Shown here in pieces: positions 10,287-19,958 of a DNA stretch of 46,652 nucleotides. The DNA is from an uncultured Pelagibacteraceae bacterium. GTDB taxonomy: Bacteria > Pseudomonadota > Alphaproteobacteria > Pelagibacterales > Pelagibacteraceae. Both the position numbers and the translations under genes were made by a program. Each line of letters starts with the position of its first letter. Positions within the stretch are counted from its first letter, which is position 1. The stretch spans positions 1 to 46,652 of the forward strand of contig CABZKL010000007.1 in NCBI GenBank assembly GCA_902526405.1, read 5' to 3'. A model generated the notes under the pieces. The model saw only the letters and a list, made by a program, of their open reading frames with translations, did no database searches and was not told the DNA's origin.

Positions 10287-11419
10287 AAAAAATATTTGTA
10301 TTAACCGGCGAACCTTCAGGCGATAAATTAGCTTCTACAGTAATATCAAAACTTCAATCTAGAAGTTCAGAAATTGAGTATTTATCAGTTGGTGGATTTA
10401 ATTTGAAGAGGTTAGGTATTAGCTCAATTTACGACTTAAAAGACATAACATATCTTGGATTTACTAGTGTTATTTTAAATATTTTTAAAATTAAAAAAAA
10501 AATCAATCAAACTGTTGAGGAGATTATAAAATTTAATCCTGATATTTTATTTAGTGTTGATAGCCCCGATTTTACTTTAAGAGTAGCCGAAAAAGTAAAG
10601 AATATTAATAATAATATTAAGACCATTCATTATGTTGCTCCTCAGGTATGGATTTGGAGAAAAAATAGGGTTAAAAAAATAAAAAAATTTATTGATCATA
10701 TTCTTTTATTATTTGATTTTGAAAAAAAATACTTTGATGAAGAAAATATAAAAAATACTTTCGTCGGACATCCTTTGATTGAAACAAAAGTTAATTCAAA
10801 AACAATAATTGATAATGTATTACCTCAAAATAAAAAAATTATATCTTTATTTGCTGGAAGTAGAAAATCTGAAACTTTAATTCTATTACCAATCTTAATT
10901 AACTTTATAGAGTTAATGAATAAAAATCATAAAAATTATTTTTTTTATTTTCATGCTACTGAGGAAAACAAAAATTCAATATTAGATATTGTTAAACAAA
11001 AAAAAATTGAAAATATTGATGTTATATCTGAAGAAAATATTAAATCAGATGTTTTATCTAAATCTATTTTTGCTGTTTCAAAATCTGGTACTGTTTCACT
11101 TCAAATTTGTAATGCAAATATACCATCTATAATTATTTATAAATTAAACTTTATTAATTTTATGATATTTAAATTATTGGTAAATGTTAAATTTGCAAAT
11201 ATTATTAATATTATCAATAATCGAGAAATAATTCCTGAACTTCTTCAAAATGAATGTAATGCTGAAGAAATTTATAAAACTGTAGTATATTTTTTAAAGA
11301 ATCCTCAACTTATTAAAAAGCAACTAGCTGAGTGTAATAAAACTTTAGAAGGTATCAGATCAAACACTTCCTCATCAGATGAGGCCTCAACAGTTTTATC
11401 TAATTATCTTATTTCCTAA
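10283..11419 (+). CDS. lpxB: Lipid-A-disaccharide synthase
   Basis: TGEPSGDKLASTVI; HYVAPQVWIWRKNRVKKIKKFIDHILLLFDFE; FVGHPL; FAGSRKSE. Confidence 0.96.
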   Translation: MKKIFVLTGEPSGDKLASTVISKLQSRSSEIEYLSVGGFNLKRLGISSIYDLKDITYLGFTSVILNIFKIKKKINQTVEEIIKFNPDILFSVDSPDFTLRVAEKVKNINNNIKTIHYVAPQVWIWRKNRVKKIKKFIDHILLLFDFEKKYFDEENIKNTFVGHPLIETKVNSKTIIDNVLPQNKKIISLFAGSRKSETLILLPILINFIELMNKNHKNYFFYFHATEENKNSILDIVKQKKIENIDVISEENIKSDVLSKSIFAVSKSGTVSLQICNANIPSIIIYKLNFINFMIFKLLVNVKFANIINIINNREIIPELLQNECNAEEIYKTVVYFLKNPQLIKKQLAECNKTLEGIRSNTSSSDEASTVLSNYLIS

Positions 11420-12799
11420 TCTTATATTTACTTCTACCTTACCTAAAGAAATTAAAATATCATAGAGACCTGGTCCAAACTTAGATCCCGTTAAAATTAT
11501 TCTTAGGGGTTGTCCTACACCTTTAAAATTAGTTTCATTTTTTTTTATTAAATTATTAATTATGGGCTCCAATGTCTCTCTATTTAAAATATCTATAAAC
11601 GAAATCTCTTCTTTAAATTCTTGAATTATTTTTTTTGCCTTATTATCAATCAACTTTAGATCATCTTGGTTAAAATCAATTTTATCTAGGATTATGTATT
11701 TTGCGTTGTTGAATATATCTTCTAATGTTTTTGCTTTATTTTTTAAAAAAGATAACGAATTTTTTATTTTTTCCTTTTTATCAGGATTAATTTTTTCTTT
11801 ATAAATATCACAATATTCTACTAAGCTTTTGAAAAGCTCCTGTTCATTAATAGTTTTAATATAGTGTTCGTTCATTGATAAAATACGGCTCATATCAAGT
11901 TTTGAAGGTGATTTTCCAATTCCCTCTAGATTAAAAAATTTAATACTTTCATCTAAGTTAAATATTTCTTTATCTTGATAGGACCAGCCAAGCCTTAACA
12001 AGTAGTTTCTTAAAGCATCTGGCATAATTCCAATTTTTGAATAGTCATTCAATGTAGAGGCATTGTCTCTCTTAGAAAGCTTTTTACCCTCAATTGTATG
12101 GATTAAAGGTATATGCGCAAAATTTGGGACTTCCCAACCCATAGCCAGATAAATCTGAATTTGTTTGAAAGTATTTATTTTATGATCGTCACCTCTAATA
12201 ATGTGTGTCATTCCCATTTGATGATCGTCTACAGTTGCTGAAAGGTTATATGTTGGTGTTCCATCATTTCTTAATATAATAAAATCCTCTATTGTATTAT
12301 TTTCAATTTCAACATCACCTTGTACCAAGTCTTTTAATATAGAGCTCCCTTCAATTTTACTTTTAAATCTAATTACAGGCTCAATGTCTTTTGGAGAGTC
12401 TTTTTCGTCTACATCTCTCCATTTTCTATTATAAATATAAGGTAGTTTTTTTTGTTGAGCTCTTTTTTTTTGTTCTTCTATTTCTTCACTAGAGCAATAA
12501 CATTTGTATGCATTTCCATTTTTTAATAGTTCATTTGCAACTTTAATATGATCTTCAATTTTAGTTGATTGAATATACTCATCCCCGTCATGCTCGATTC
12601 CTATCCATTTTAAAGAATTTATAATTTGGATTTTGTACTCTTCTTTAGATCTTTCCTTATCAGTATCTTCAATTCTTAGATGAAATGTACCTTTTTGATT
12701 TTTTGAGTATAGCCAATTAAATAAAGCTGTTCTTACACCTCCAATATGAAGAGCTCCAGTAGGTGAGGGAGCAAAACGAGTTGCTACTTTTGACATCAA
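11396..12799 (-). CDS. gltX: Glutamate--tRNA ligase
   Basis: TRFAPSPTGALHIGGVRTALFNWL and KLSKRD (KMSKS) motifs. Its 3' end overlaps the lpxB 3' end by 24 bp. Confidence 0.97.
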   Translation of the reverse strand: MMSKVATRFAPSPTGALHIGGVRTALFNWLYSKNQKGTFHLRIEDTDKERSKEEYKIQIINSLKWIGIEHDGDEYIQSTKIEDHIKVANELLKNGNAYKCYCSSEEIEEQKKRAQQKKLPYIYNRKWRDVDEKDSPKDIEPVIRFKSKIEGSSILKDLVQGDVEIENNTIEDFIILRNDGTPTYNLSATVDDHQMGMTHIIRGDDHKINTFKQIQIYLAMGWEVPNFAHIPLIHTIEGKKLSKRDNASTLNDYSKIGIMPDALRNYLLRLGWSYQDKEIFNLDESIKFFNLEGIGKSPSKLDMSRILSMNEHYIKTINEQELFKSLVEYCDIYKEKINPDKKEKIKNSLSFLKNKAKTLEDIFNNAKYIILDKIDFNQDDLKLIDNKAKKIIQEFKEEISFIDILNRETLEPIINNLIKKNETNFKGVGQPLRIILTGSKFGPGLYDILISLGKVEVNIRLGNKIIR

Positions 12800-12819
12800 T
12801 GAATTTTTAAACTATTTTT

Positions 12820-13497
12820 TTAGAAGTTTCTATATAAAGATACTAAAACCCCCTGAACTTTAACTCTATCAGGTCCAAAAATTTTAGTTTCGTAGTTTCT
12901 ATTTGCACTTTCTAAAGCGACAACTTTACCTTTTTTACGAATTCTTTTTAGCATAGCTTCATGTTCATCAATTAAAGCAACTACAATCTTTCCATTATCT
13001 GCAGTATCTGTTCTTCTGATAATTACTGTATCACCTTCATGGATACCAGCTTCTATCATAGAATCACCTTGAACTTTTAAACCAAAGTAATCTCCATTTT
13101 TTTCTAAATTATTTGGCAAAGGTATTCTAGCAACTTCGTTTTGGATTGCTTCAACTGGTGTTCCAGCAGCGATTTTACCAAGTACTGGTACTTCTACTTC
13201 ATCAGATGGTACTTGTTCTTCGTCTAATCCACCTTTTATAACACTTGGGGAAAAGTTGTTGTAAATATCATTTGCAGAAGCTGTTTCAGGAAGTTTTATT
13301 ACCTCTAAGGCTCTAGCTTTATGAGCCAGTCTTTTTATAAAACCTCTTTCCTCTAAAGCACTTATCAATCTGTGTATTCCTGACTTAGATTTTAAATTTA
13401 GAGATTGCTTCATCTCTTCATAGGAAGGAGAAACACCAGAGCTTCTCAACTTCTTGTTGATAAATAAAAGCAGGTTTTTTTGTTTTTTTGTAAGCAT
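12820..13497 (-). CDS. lexA: SOS repressor LexA
   Basis: Winged-helix N-terminus MLTKKQKNLLLFINKKLRSSGVSPSYEEMKQSL; AAG cleavage region IAAGTPVEA; catalytic Ser (GDSMIEAGI) and Lys (AMLKRI). Confidence 0.97.
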   Translation of the reverse strand: MLTKKQKNLLLFINKKLRSSGVSPSYEEMKQSLNLKSKSGIHRLISALEERGFIKRLAHKARALEVIKLPETASANDIYNNFSPSVIKGGLDEEQVPSDEVEVPVLGKIAAGTPVEAIQNEVARIPLPNNLEKNGDYFGLKVQGDSMIEAGIHEGDTVIIRRTDTADNGKIVVALIDEHEAMLKRIRKKGKVVALESANRNYETKIFGPDRVKVQGVLVSLYRNF

Positions 13498-13521
13498 AAG
13501 AACAAATATCGTACAAATAAT

Positions 13522-13536
13522 GTTCTATAAAAGTTC
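13522..13536. promoter_or_regulatory. LexA/SOS box of alphaproteobacterial type, GTTC-N7-GTTC (GTTCTATAAAAGTTC)
   Basis: Exact match to the established alphaproteobacterial LexA consensus, 25 bp upstream of the lexA start; implies autoregulation. Confidence 0.88.
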
Positions 13537-13552
13537 TTTTAATTTAACAACA

Positions 13553-13579
13553 TTAAAAAAACCAACAAAACTGTGGTTT
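13553..13579 (-). terminator. Putative intrinsic terminator of the trp operon
   Basis: On the minus strand: AAACCA-(9 nt)-TGGTTT followed by TTTT, starting about 6 nt after the trpC stop codon. Confidence 0.55.
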
Positions 13580-13585
13580 AATTGA

Positions 13586-14377
13586 CTATAAAACTGAAAA
13601 AATAGAATTTTTATCCAAATTTTTCAAAAGTGATTCCCCAATTAAAAAAGTATTAATAGATGTTTTGTTTTTTAAATCCAAAAGTTCTTCTTTAGTCTTA
13701 ATTCCACTCTCTGAAATCAAAGGTCCATCATGATTAATTAATACATTATAGATATCATAAGTTGTATTTATGTCTGTTTTAAGAGTTTTTAAATCTCTGT
13801 TGTTTATTCCAATCAAAGCCTCTTTAAAATTTAATGCTTTTTTAGCCTCTTCAACTGTATGAACTTCAACAATCACTGACATTTTATACTTTAATGCCTC
13901 TTCGTATAAATCATTTGCTAGATTGTCCGATACACCAGCCAAAATAATTAAAATTGCATCTGCTCCATAACTTTTAGCTAAGGGTATTTGAAATTTATCT
14001 ACAAAGAAATCTTTACATAAAATAGGTAAGTTGACTTTTTCTTTTATCTTACTGATGTGAATTAGGTTTCCTAAAAAATAATCTTCCTCAGTAAGTACTG
14101 ACAAGCAGGTTACATTATTACTGTTATATATATTGGCAATTTCTAATGGATTGTAATTTTGAATAATTATCCCTGCAGAAGGACTAGCTTTTTTAATTTC
14201 AGCAATAATCGATGTTTTATTATTAAGTAAATTAGATTGAATTTTTTCTTTAAAATTCAAGAAAGAAATATTTTTATCAATAAAATCTGTAAGAGAATTT
14301 AAGCTTGTTGATTTTTTTAAAATATCAATCTTTTCTATTTTTTTTTTTATTATTTCTTCAAGAATATTTTTAGACAT
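13586..14377 (-). CDS. trpC: Indole-3-glycerol phosphate synthase
   Basis: SIIAEIKKASPSAGII; LPILCKDFFVDKFQIPLAKSYGADAILII; IGINNRDLKTLKTD; ISESGI. Confidence 0.97.
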   Translation of the reverse strand: MSKNILEEIIKKKIEKIDILKKSTSLNSLTDFIDKNISFLNFKEKIQSNLLNNKTSIIAEIKKASPSAGIIIQNYNPLEIANIYNSNNVTCLSVLTEEDYFLGNLIHISKIKEKVNLPILCKDFFVDKFQIPLAKSYGADAILIILAGVSDNLANDLYEEALKYKMSVIVEVHTVEEAKKALNFKEALIGINNRDLKTLKTDINTTYDIYNVLINHDGPLISESGIKTKEELLDLKNKTSINTFLIGESLLKNLDKNSIFSVL

Positions 14378-15362
14378 TTTGTATTTTTTTTAAATGAATA
14401 TATGATTTTCCTGATAAAATAAATTCTCTACTATAATTGTAAGCATCTAAAAATTTTGAATATTTTTCTTTTACAATTAAACCTGCTGCTGCGTTTAAAC
14501 AAACTGCTTTTGAAAAATCATTATCTTTACCTTTAAAAATTTCAATCATCTTATTGGCGTTATATTTAGCATCATCACCAATTAAATTTTCAAACTTATC
14601 TGCATTAATATTTAACACTTGAGGATCAATTACAATTTCTGATATTTCTCCATTCTTTAATTGTATTACATTTGTTTTAGCATAAGGTGAAATCTCATCT
14701 AGTCCATCTTCACTATTTACAATCCATGCAAATTTAATATTTAAATTTTTAAGCCCTTCAGCAAAAATTTTGAGCAATTTTTTATCAAAAACACCGACAA
14801 CTTGTCTATCTACTAAAGCAGGGTTACTTAGTGGGCCAATCATATTAAATATTGTCCTTTTACCTATTTTTTTTCTTACTGGCCCAACGAATCTCATTGC
14901 ACTATGATAATCAGGAGCGAACATAAAGCCAAAGTTGTTATTATTGATCTCTTTTTCTATATCACCTGGTTCAAGATTAATTTTAACTTTAAGTGCCTCT
15001 AAAACATCCCCTGAACCACACTTAGAAGAAACTGCTTTATTACCATGTTTAGCAACCTTAGTCCCCATACTAGCTAAAAGTAAAGCTGATGCCGTTGAAA
15101 TATTCAAGGTATTCATGCCATCACCCCCAGTTCCACAAGTATCAACACAATCTTTAACTTTTACTCTTTTTGACTTTTCCCGAAGCACATAAACACCTCC
15201 AGCAATTTCGTCTGATACTTCACCTTTGTCTGATAATAATGTTAAAAAGTCAAAAATTTGATTTTCATCAGCTTGTCCAGTCATAAGTAGTTCAAAGGCG
15301 GATTTACTTTCCTTAAAAGAAAGATCTTTCTTATTTCTTAATTTTTTTAAAATTTGATCCAT
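14370..15362 (-). CDS. trpD: Anthranilate phosphoribosyltransferase
   Basis: DTCGTGGDGMNTLNISTASALLLASMGTKVAKHGNKAVSSKCGSGDVLEALKV; FMFAPDYHSAMRFVGPVRKKIGKRTIFNMIGPLSNP. Confidence 0.97.
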   Translation of the reverse strand: MDQILKKLRNKKDLSFKESKSAFELLMTGQADENQIFDFLTLLSDKGEVSDEIAGGVYVLREKSKRVKVKDCVDTCGTGGDGMNTLNISTASALLLASMGTKVAKHGNKAVSSKCGSGDVLEALKVKINLEPGDIEKEINNNNFGFMFAPDYHSAMRFVGPVRKKIGKRTIFNMIGPLSNPALVDRQVVGVFDKKLLKIFAEGLKNLNIKFAWIVNSEDGLDEISPYAKTNVIQLKNGEISEIVIDPQVLNINADKFENLIGDDAKYNANKMIEIFKGKDNDFSKAVCLNAAAGLIVKEKYSKFLDAYNYSREFILSGKSYIHLKKIQNV

Positions 15363-15366
15363 TTAA

Positions 15367-15933
15367 TTAATAATTTATAAAATTTTTTAGTATTTTAATT
15401 CCTACTTTAGTTTTAATGCTTTCTGGATGAAATTGTACACCGTGAATATTATATAGTTTATGTTGCACACCCATAATCAAGCCATCATTAGTTTCTGCTG
15501 TAATTTCTAAACTATCAGATAAAGTTTTCTTATCAATTATAAGACTGTGATATCTAGTAGCTTCAAAAGTTTTTGGTAAATTTTTTAAAATTCCAATTTT
15601 CTTTGATTTAATTCTACTTATTTTGCCATGCATAAGCTTTTTTGCTTGAATGATCTTTGACCCAAATACTTGTCCAATAATTTGATGACCCAGACATACT
15701 CCTAAAAAAGGTATTTCTTTATGAAGAGATTTTAAAATTTTTATGCAATTTCCTGATTGATTTGGATTTCCTGGTCCTGGGGATATAACAATTTTATTGT
15801 ATTTATTTTTTTTAACGTCCCTAGTTTCGATTTTATCATTTCTAACAACATCTACCTTAACACCAAGTGAAGATATGTAATGATACAAGTTAAATGTAAA
15901 ACTATCATAATTATCAATTAATAGAATTTTCAT
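15367..15933 (-). CDS. trpG: Anthranilate synthase component II (glutamine amidotransferase)
   Basis: LLIDNYDSFTFNLYHYI; SPGPGNPNQSG; PFLGVCLGHQIIGQVFG; GVQFHPESI. Confidence 0.96.
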   Translation of the reverse strand: MKILLIDNYDSFTFNLYHYISSLGVKVDVVRNDKIETRDVKKNKYNKIVISPGPGNPNQSGNCIKILKSLHKEIPFLGVCLGHQIIGQVFGSKIIQAKKLMHGKISRIKSKKIGILKNLPKTFEATRYHSLIIDKKTLSDSLEITAETNDGLIMGVQHKLYNIHGVQFHPESIKTKVGIKILKNFINY

Positions 15934-17393
15934 TATCTTAACGCGTTAATTAAAGCTTTAGCCTTATTAACAGTCTCCTCATATTCGTTTATAGGTTTAC
16001 TATCAGCAACAATTCCTGCACCAGCTTGTACATAGAATTTTTTATTTTTGGCAACAGCTGTTCTTAAAGCAATACAAGTATCAAATTCACCGTTTGCAGA
16101 AAAATAACCTATGCCACCTGCATAAACTTTTCTTCTCGTCGTTTCTAATTCATCAATAATTTCCATAGCTCTTATTTTTGGAGCACCAGACACTGTTCCA
16201 GCAGGAAATCCCGCTAGTAAAGATTTAAACTTAGAGAACTTTTTATTATAATCACCAATTACGTTAGATACTATATGCATAACATGTGAATACCTCTCTA
16301 TAATAAAGCTCTCAGTTACTTTAACAGAATTTACTTTTGATACCTTACCGGCATCATTTCTCCCTAAATCCAAAAGCATTAAATGTTCAGAGAGTTCTTT
16401 TTTATCTTTTAATAAATCTTTCTCGTAATAAATGTCTTCTTTTAATGATTTACCTCTTGGCCTTGTTCCAGCAATTGGTCTTACAGTAATTTTATTATCT
16501 CTTAATCTCACTAATATTTCTGGACTAGCACCAATTATTTGGAAATCATTAAAATTAAAGAAAAACATGAAAGGAGAGGGGTTAGTCACTCTTAATTTTT
16601 TATAAATATCTATTGGTTTTTTTGTTAATTTAGCTTCAAACCTTTGACTTAAAACCACTTGAAAAATATCACCAATTTTGATGTATTTTTTTGCCTTATT
16701 AACCATATTTAAAAATTTACTTTTTGATGTGTTGGATTTAACTTTGATCTTATTTAATTTTTCTGTGGTCGGTTTATTTAAATATTTAATTGAGGATTGA
16801 ATTAGTAATTTAAAAAGATCAGATTTAATTTCATTAAATTTGTTTTCATAGTTAGTTATTTTTTCATCTTTAAAAATATTACTTATATAAAAAATTTCTT
16901 TTTTTAAATTATCATGAATAACTAATGTTCTAGGACGTAGAAGTCTAACATCTGGTATATTTAAATCATTTTTGCAACTATTTGGTATCTTTTCAACATA
17001 TCTAATTGAATCGTATGAAAAGTATCCAGATATTAATGAGCATATTTTTGGCAAATTCTTTGGTGTTTCAAATTTAAACTCCTCAATTATTTTCTCTATT
17101 AATTGATCTGGCTTATCTTTCAGTTTTATCTTTTTATTGTTTTTGATCAGATAAGAGCTTTGATTGTTAAACTCCCAAATCTTGTCAGGGTTTTTCCCAA
17201 ATATTGTGTATCTGCCTTTGATTTTACCTTTTTCAACAGACTCAAATATAAAACTATTTTTTTCCTCTAAAAAATTATTGATTAAATTTAATATTTCTTC
17301 ATCGCTCTTAACTTTTTTTGACGTATATATTATTTGATTTTTTTTGCTTCTATGTCGAAACTTGAAGTCCTTGAAGCTTCGATTAATGATCAT
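15933..17393 (-). CDS. trpE: Anthranilate synthase component I
   Basis: DIFQVVLSQRFEAKLTKKPIDIYKKLRVTNPSPFMFFFNF; RPIAGTRPRGKS; LLDLGRNDAGKVS; GFPAGTVSGAPKIRAMEII; VQAGAGIVADSKPINEYEE. Confidence 0.97.
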   Translation of the reverse strand: MIINRSFKDFKFRHRSKKNQIIYTSKKVKSDEEILNLINNFLEEKNSFIFESVEKGKIKGRYTIFGKNPDKIWEFNNQSSYLIKNNKKIKLKDKPDQLIEKIIEEFKFETPKNLPKICSLISGYFSYDSIRYVEKIPNSCKNDLNIPDVRLLRPRTLVIHDNLKKEIFYISNIFKDEKITNYENKFNEIKSDLFKLLIQSSIKYLNKPTTEKLNKIKVKSNTSKSKFLNMVNKAKKYIKIGDIFQVVLSQRFEAKLTKKPIDIYKKLRVTNPSPFMFFFNFNDFQIIGASPEILVRLRDNKITVRPIAGTRPRGKSLKEDIYYEKDLLKDKKELSEHLMLLDLGRNDAGKVSKVNSVKVTESFIIERYSHVMHIVSNVIGDYNKKFSKFKSLLAGFPAGTVSGAPKIRAMEIIDELETTRRKVYAGGIGYFSANGEFDTCIALRTAVAKNKKFYVQAGAGIVADSKPINEYEETVNKAKALINALR

Positions 17394-18811
17394 TTGAAAT
17401 AATTTTTAACTCTATCAACAGATTTTTGGTTAACTTTAACTTGGTATTTATTATTTAATAATTGATCATAAGATTGCAAAATACTTTTCCTGTTATCTGT
17501 ATTTTGATTTTTTACAAATTTAATATATTGTTCATCAGATTTATTAAAAAAATTTTTCTTAGAATCGGAAATTTTAACTAAAAAAATGTTATTATCCTTA
17601 TCATTAATCAAAGTGAAAGAATTTACAGGCAATGTATAAAGCATTTTAATTGAATTTATATCAAACATTGAATCATCATTAATCGTATTAATTTCTACAT
17701 TTAATAAATTATTACTTCCTAAATCTTCAAATTTACTATTATTGAATTCTTTATTTTGAATCTCTTCTAGAATTTTTCTGTTAAAATCAAATTTACCTTT
17801 CTGATAAATTAGTTCTACAAGCTCGCCTTTAGTTTTATCATTATTTAAATTTGGACTTTTATCGTATTCTTTATTGATGTTGTACAATAAGAAATTATCT
17901 CCATTTTCAATTAGGTTTAATTTTAATGACTTATTTTGATAGATTAAACTTTCAGTAGTTTGAGCTTCTGATGTTGGAGCATATTCAATTATTTCTTTAA
18001 CTTCGACATTTATATTCTCTAAAATGTTTTCGAAATTTGTTCCTTCTGAGATTTGGTTTTCAATTTTATCAACCTTATCAAAAAATTCTTGATTAAATTC
18101 TTCAATTCCAATTAAATTTTTAGGATTTAAAACAGCATATTTAAAATCTATATATTCTCTTTTTAGTTGGTCTTCATTTTCTTTAATAAATACCATAAGA
18201 TCCTGATCTGAATACTCATCCTTCTCCTTATAAAGCCCTTCCATATTGAAGTACTCAATAATTAATGTCTTGTTATTTTCTTCGTATTTTTTATCAATCA
18301 AGAAATTAGGTGTTATCGTTCCAGCGCCTATAATATCAAATAGGTGTTTTTGTAATTCTCTATTTTTTAATTTCAATTCAAACATTGGTGCTGATAAATT
18401 ACTTGATAATAAAAATTTTTCATATTTCACTCTTTGAAAAGCACCGTCTTCGTCTTGGAAATTTTTATTATCTTTAATTGTTTTAAGAATTGTTCTCTCA
18501 CTGATTGAAAGAGCAAAGTCTTTTATCTCGAGGTCAATTAATGTAGTTGAAATCAAGCCTGATAATAATTCTTCAATTATATTATTATCCAAATTGGTTC
18601 TGATAGCATCAAGTGATATACCACTTTGATTCACATAATCCATAAAGTCTTGGGTGGTTACATTTGTTTTATTTATTTTTGCTATATTGTTTTGATTATT
18701 TGTGCTGAAGCCACCACCAAATCCACCAAAACCAAATGCAATAATAATCACTATGATTAGGATTAAACCACCTAATTTTTTTCCACCAAAGTTTTTTAAA
18801 GTTTCTAACAT
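17390..18811 (-). CDS. Membrane-anchored SurA_N/PpiD-like periplasmic folding factor
   Basis: MLETLKNFGGKKLGGLILIIVIIIAFGFGGFGGGF N-terminal TM plus SurA-type N domain (IAKINKTNVTTQDF...). ATG at 18811 preferred over the 18844 start. No clear parvulin signature. Confidence 0.72.
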   Translation of the reverse strand: MLETLKNFGGKKLGGLILIIVIIIAFGFGGFGGGFSTNNQNNIAKINKTNVTTQDFMDYVNQSGISLDAIRTNLDNNIIEELLSGLISTTLIDLEIKDFALSISERTILKTIKDNKNFQDEDGAFQRVKYEKFLLSSNLSAPMFELKLKNRELQKHLFDIIGAGTITPNFLIDKKYEENNKTLIIEYFNMEGLYKEKDEYSDQDLMVFIKENEDQLKREYIDFKYAVLNPKNLIGIEEFNQEFFDKVDKIENQISEGTNFENILENINVEVKEIIEYAPTSEAQTTESLIYQNKSLKLNLIENGDNFLLYNINKEYDKSPNLNNDKTKGELVELIYQKGKFDFNRKILEEIQNKEFNNSKFEDLGSNNLLNVEINTINDDSMFDINSIKMLYTLPVNSFTLINDKDNNIFLVKISDSKKNFFNKSDEQYIKFVKNQNTDNRKSILQSYDQLLNNKYQVKVNQKSVDRVKNYFK

Positions 18812-18867
18812 AAAGCCAATAATATATTGATCTGTAAAAAACAAATCTATAGATTAAAAATTCAATT

Positions 18868-19608
18868 ATGACAAATAAATATCTGTATTTTGTAGCTAAT
18901 TGGAAAATGTACGGTGACTTAAAAGCACTTAATTCGCTGGATAAAGTAATTAAATTTTCTAAAAGTATAAAACAAAAAAAAATAAAGTTGATTTATTGCC
19001 CACCTAGCACATTAATTAATTCTTTATATAATAAATTGAAAAAAACAAAAGTTGAAGTGGGTGCTCAAAATTCTCATGAGAGCGATAAATATGGTGCGTT
19101 CACCGGTCAGATAAATTCTAAAATGTTAAAAAATGTTGGAGCACGATATGTTATATTGGGCCATTCAGAGAATAGGCAGCTAGGTGAAGATAATAAAAAA
19201 ATAAATTCTAAAATAAAAAGTGCATTAAAATCGGGTTTGAAAATTATTTTTTGTATTGGTGAAACATTAAAAGATAAAAAAAATAAAAAAACTAATATGG
19301 TCTTAAGTAAGCAAATCAAGATGGGTCTAAAATCAATTCAAAAAAAATCGAATATAATAATTGCTTATGAACCAGTCTGGTCAATTGGTACTGGGTTAAT
19401 TCCAAAACCAAAAGACTTGATAAAATCAATTTCATTTATTAAAAAAAAATTAGGCAAAAAACCTTATAAAATCTTATATGGAGGCTCTGTAAATAGTGAC
19501 AACATCAAACAATTGAAAAATATTAATACCATTGATGGTTTTTTAATAGGTGGAGCCTCACAAGATCCAAAGAAATTTATTGATATAATTAAAAAAACCA
19601 TTAATTAG
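18868..19608 (+). CDS. tpiA: Triosephosphate isomerase
   Basis: ANWKMYGDL; VGAQNSHESDKYGAFTGQI; VILGHSENRQ; IIAYEPVWSIGTG; ILYGGSVNSDN; FLIGGAS. Confidence 0.97.
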   Translation: MTNKYLYFVANWKMYGDLKALNSLDKVIKFSKSIKQKKIKLIYCPPSTLINSLYNKLKKTKVEVGAQNSHESDKYGAFTGQINSKMLKNVGARYVILGHSENRQLGEDNKKINSKIKSALKSGLKIIFCIGETLKDKKNKKTNMVLSKQIKMGLKSIQKKSNIIIAYEPVWSIGTGLIPKPKDLIKSISFIKKKLGKKPYKILYGGSVNSDNIKQLKNINTIDGFLIGGASQDPKKFIDIIKKTIN

Positions 19609-19614
19609 ATCGCC

Positions 19615-19914
19615 ATGGAAACTATATTATTAGTAATTAACATCATACTTGCAGTTATTTTGGTATTACTAGTTTTAATACAGAAATCTGAAGGTGGTGC
19701 ATTAGGTATTGGTGTTTCACAAGAAAACTTTATGCTATCAAGATCAGCTGGTAGTTTCATGACTAAAGCCACAGCAATTGTTGCGACTTTATTTATTATT
19801 TGCAGCTTAGCGCTTACAATTATCTCAAGAGCAGAACTAACACCAACTAGCTCAGTTTTAGATACGGTTGAGGAAAAAACAGAAGATACTCCTTCAATTC
19901 CTGAAAATAATTAA
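19615..19914 (+). CDS. secG: Preprotein translocase subunit SecG
   Basis: Two TM segments, LVLIQKSEGGALGIGVSQENFMLSRSAGSFMTKATAI; placed between tpiA and pyrG. Confidence 0.93.
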   Translation: METILLVINIILAVILVLLVLIQKSEGGALGIGVSQENFMLSRSAGSFMTKATAIVATLFIICSLALTIISRAELTPTSSVLDTVEEKTEDTPSIPENN

Positions 19915-19958
19915 TTAATACTTTTCAATCTCTTTTTTATTCGCTATAAGATAATTCC

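Noticed and set aside
14935-15192. 85-aa plus-strand ORF inside trpD
   Set aside because: Shadow ORF of trpD on the opposite strand with no domain signal.
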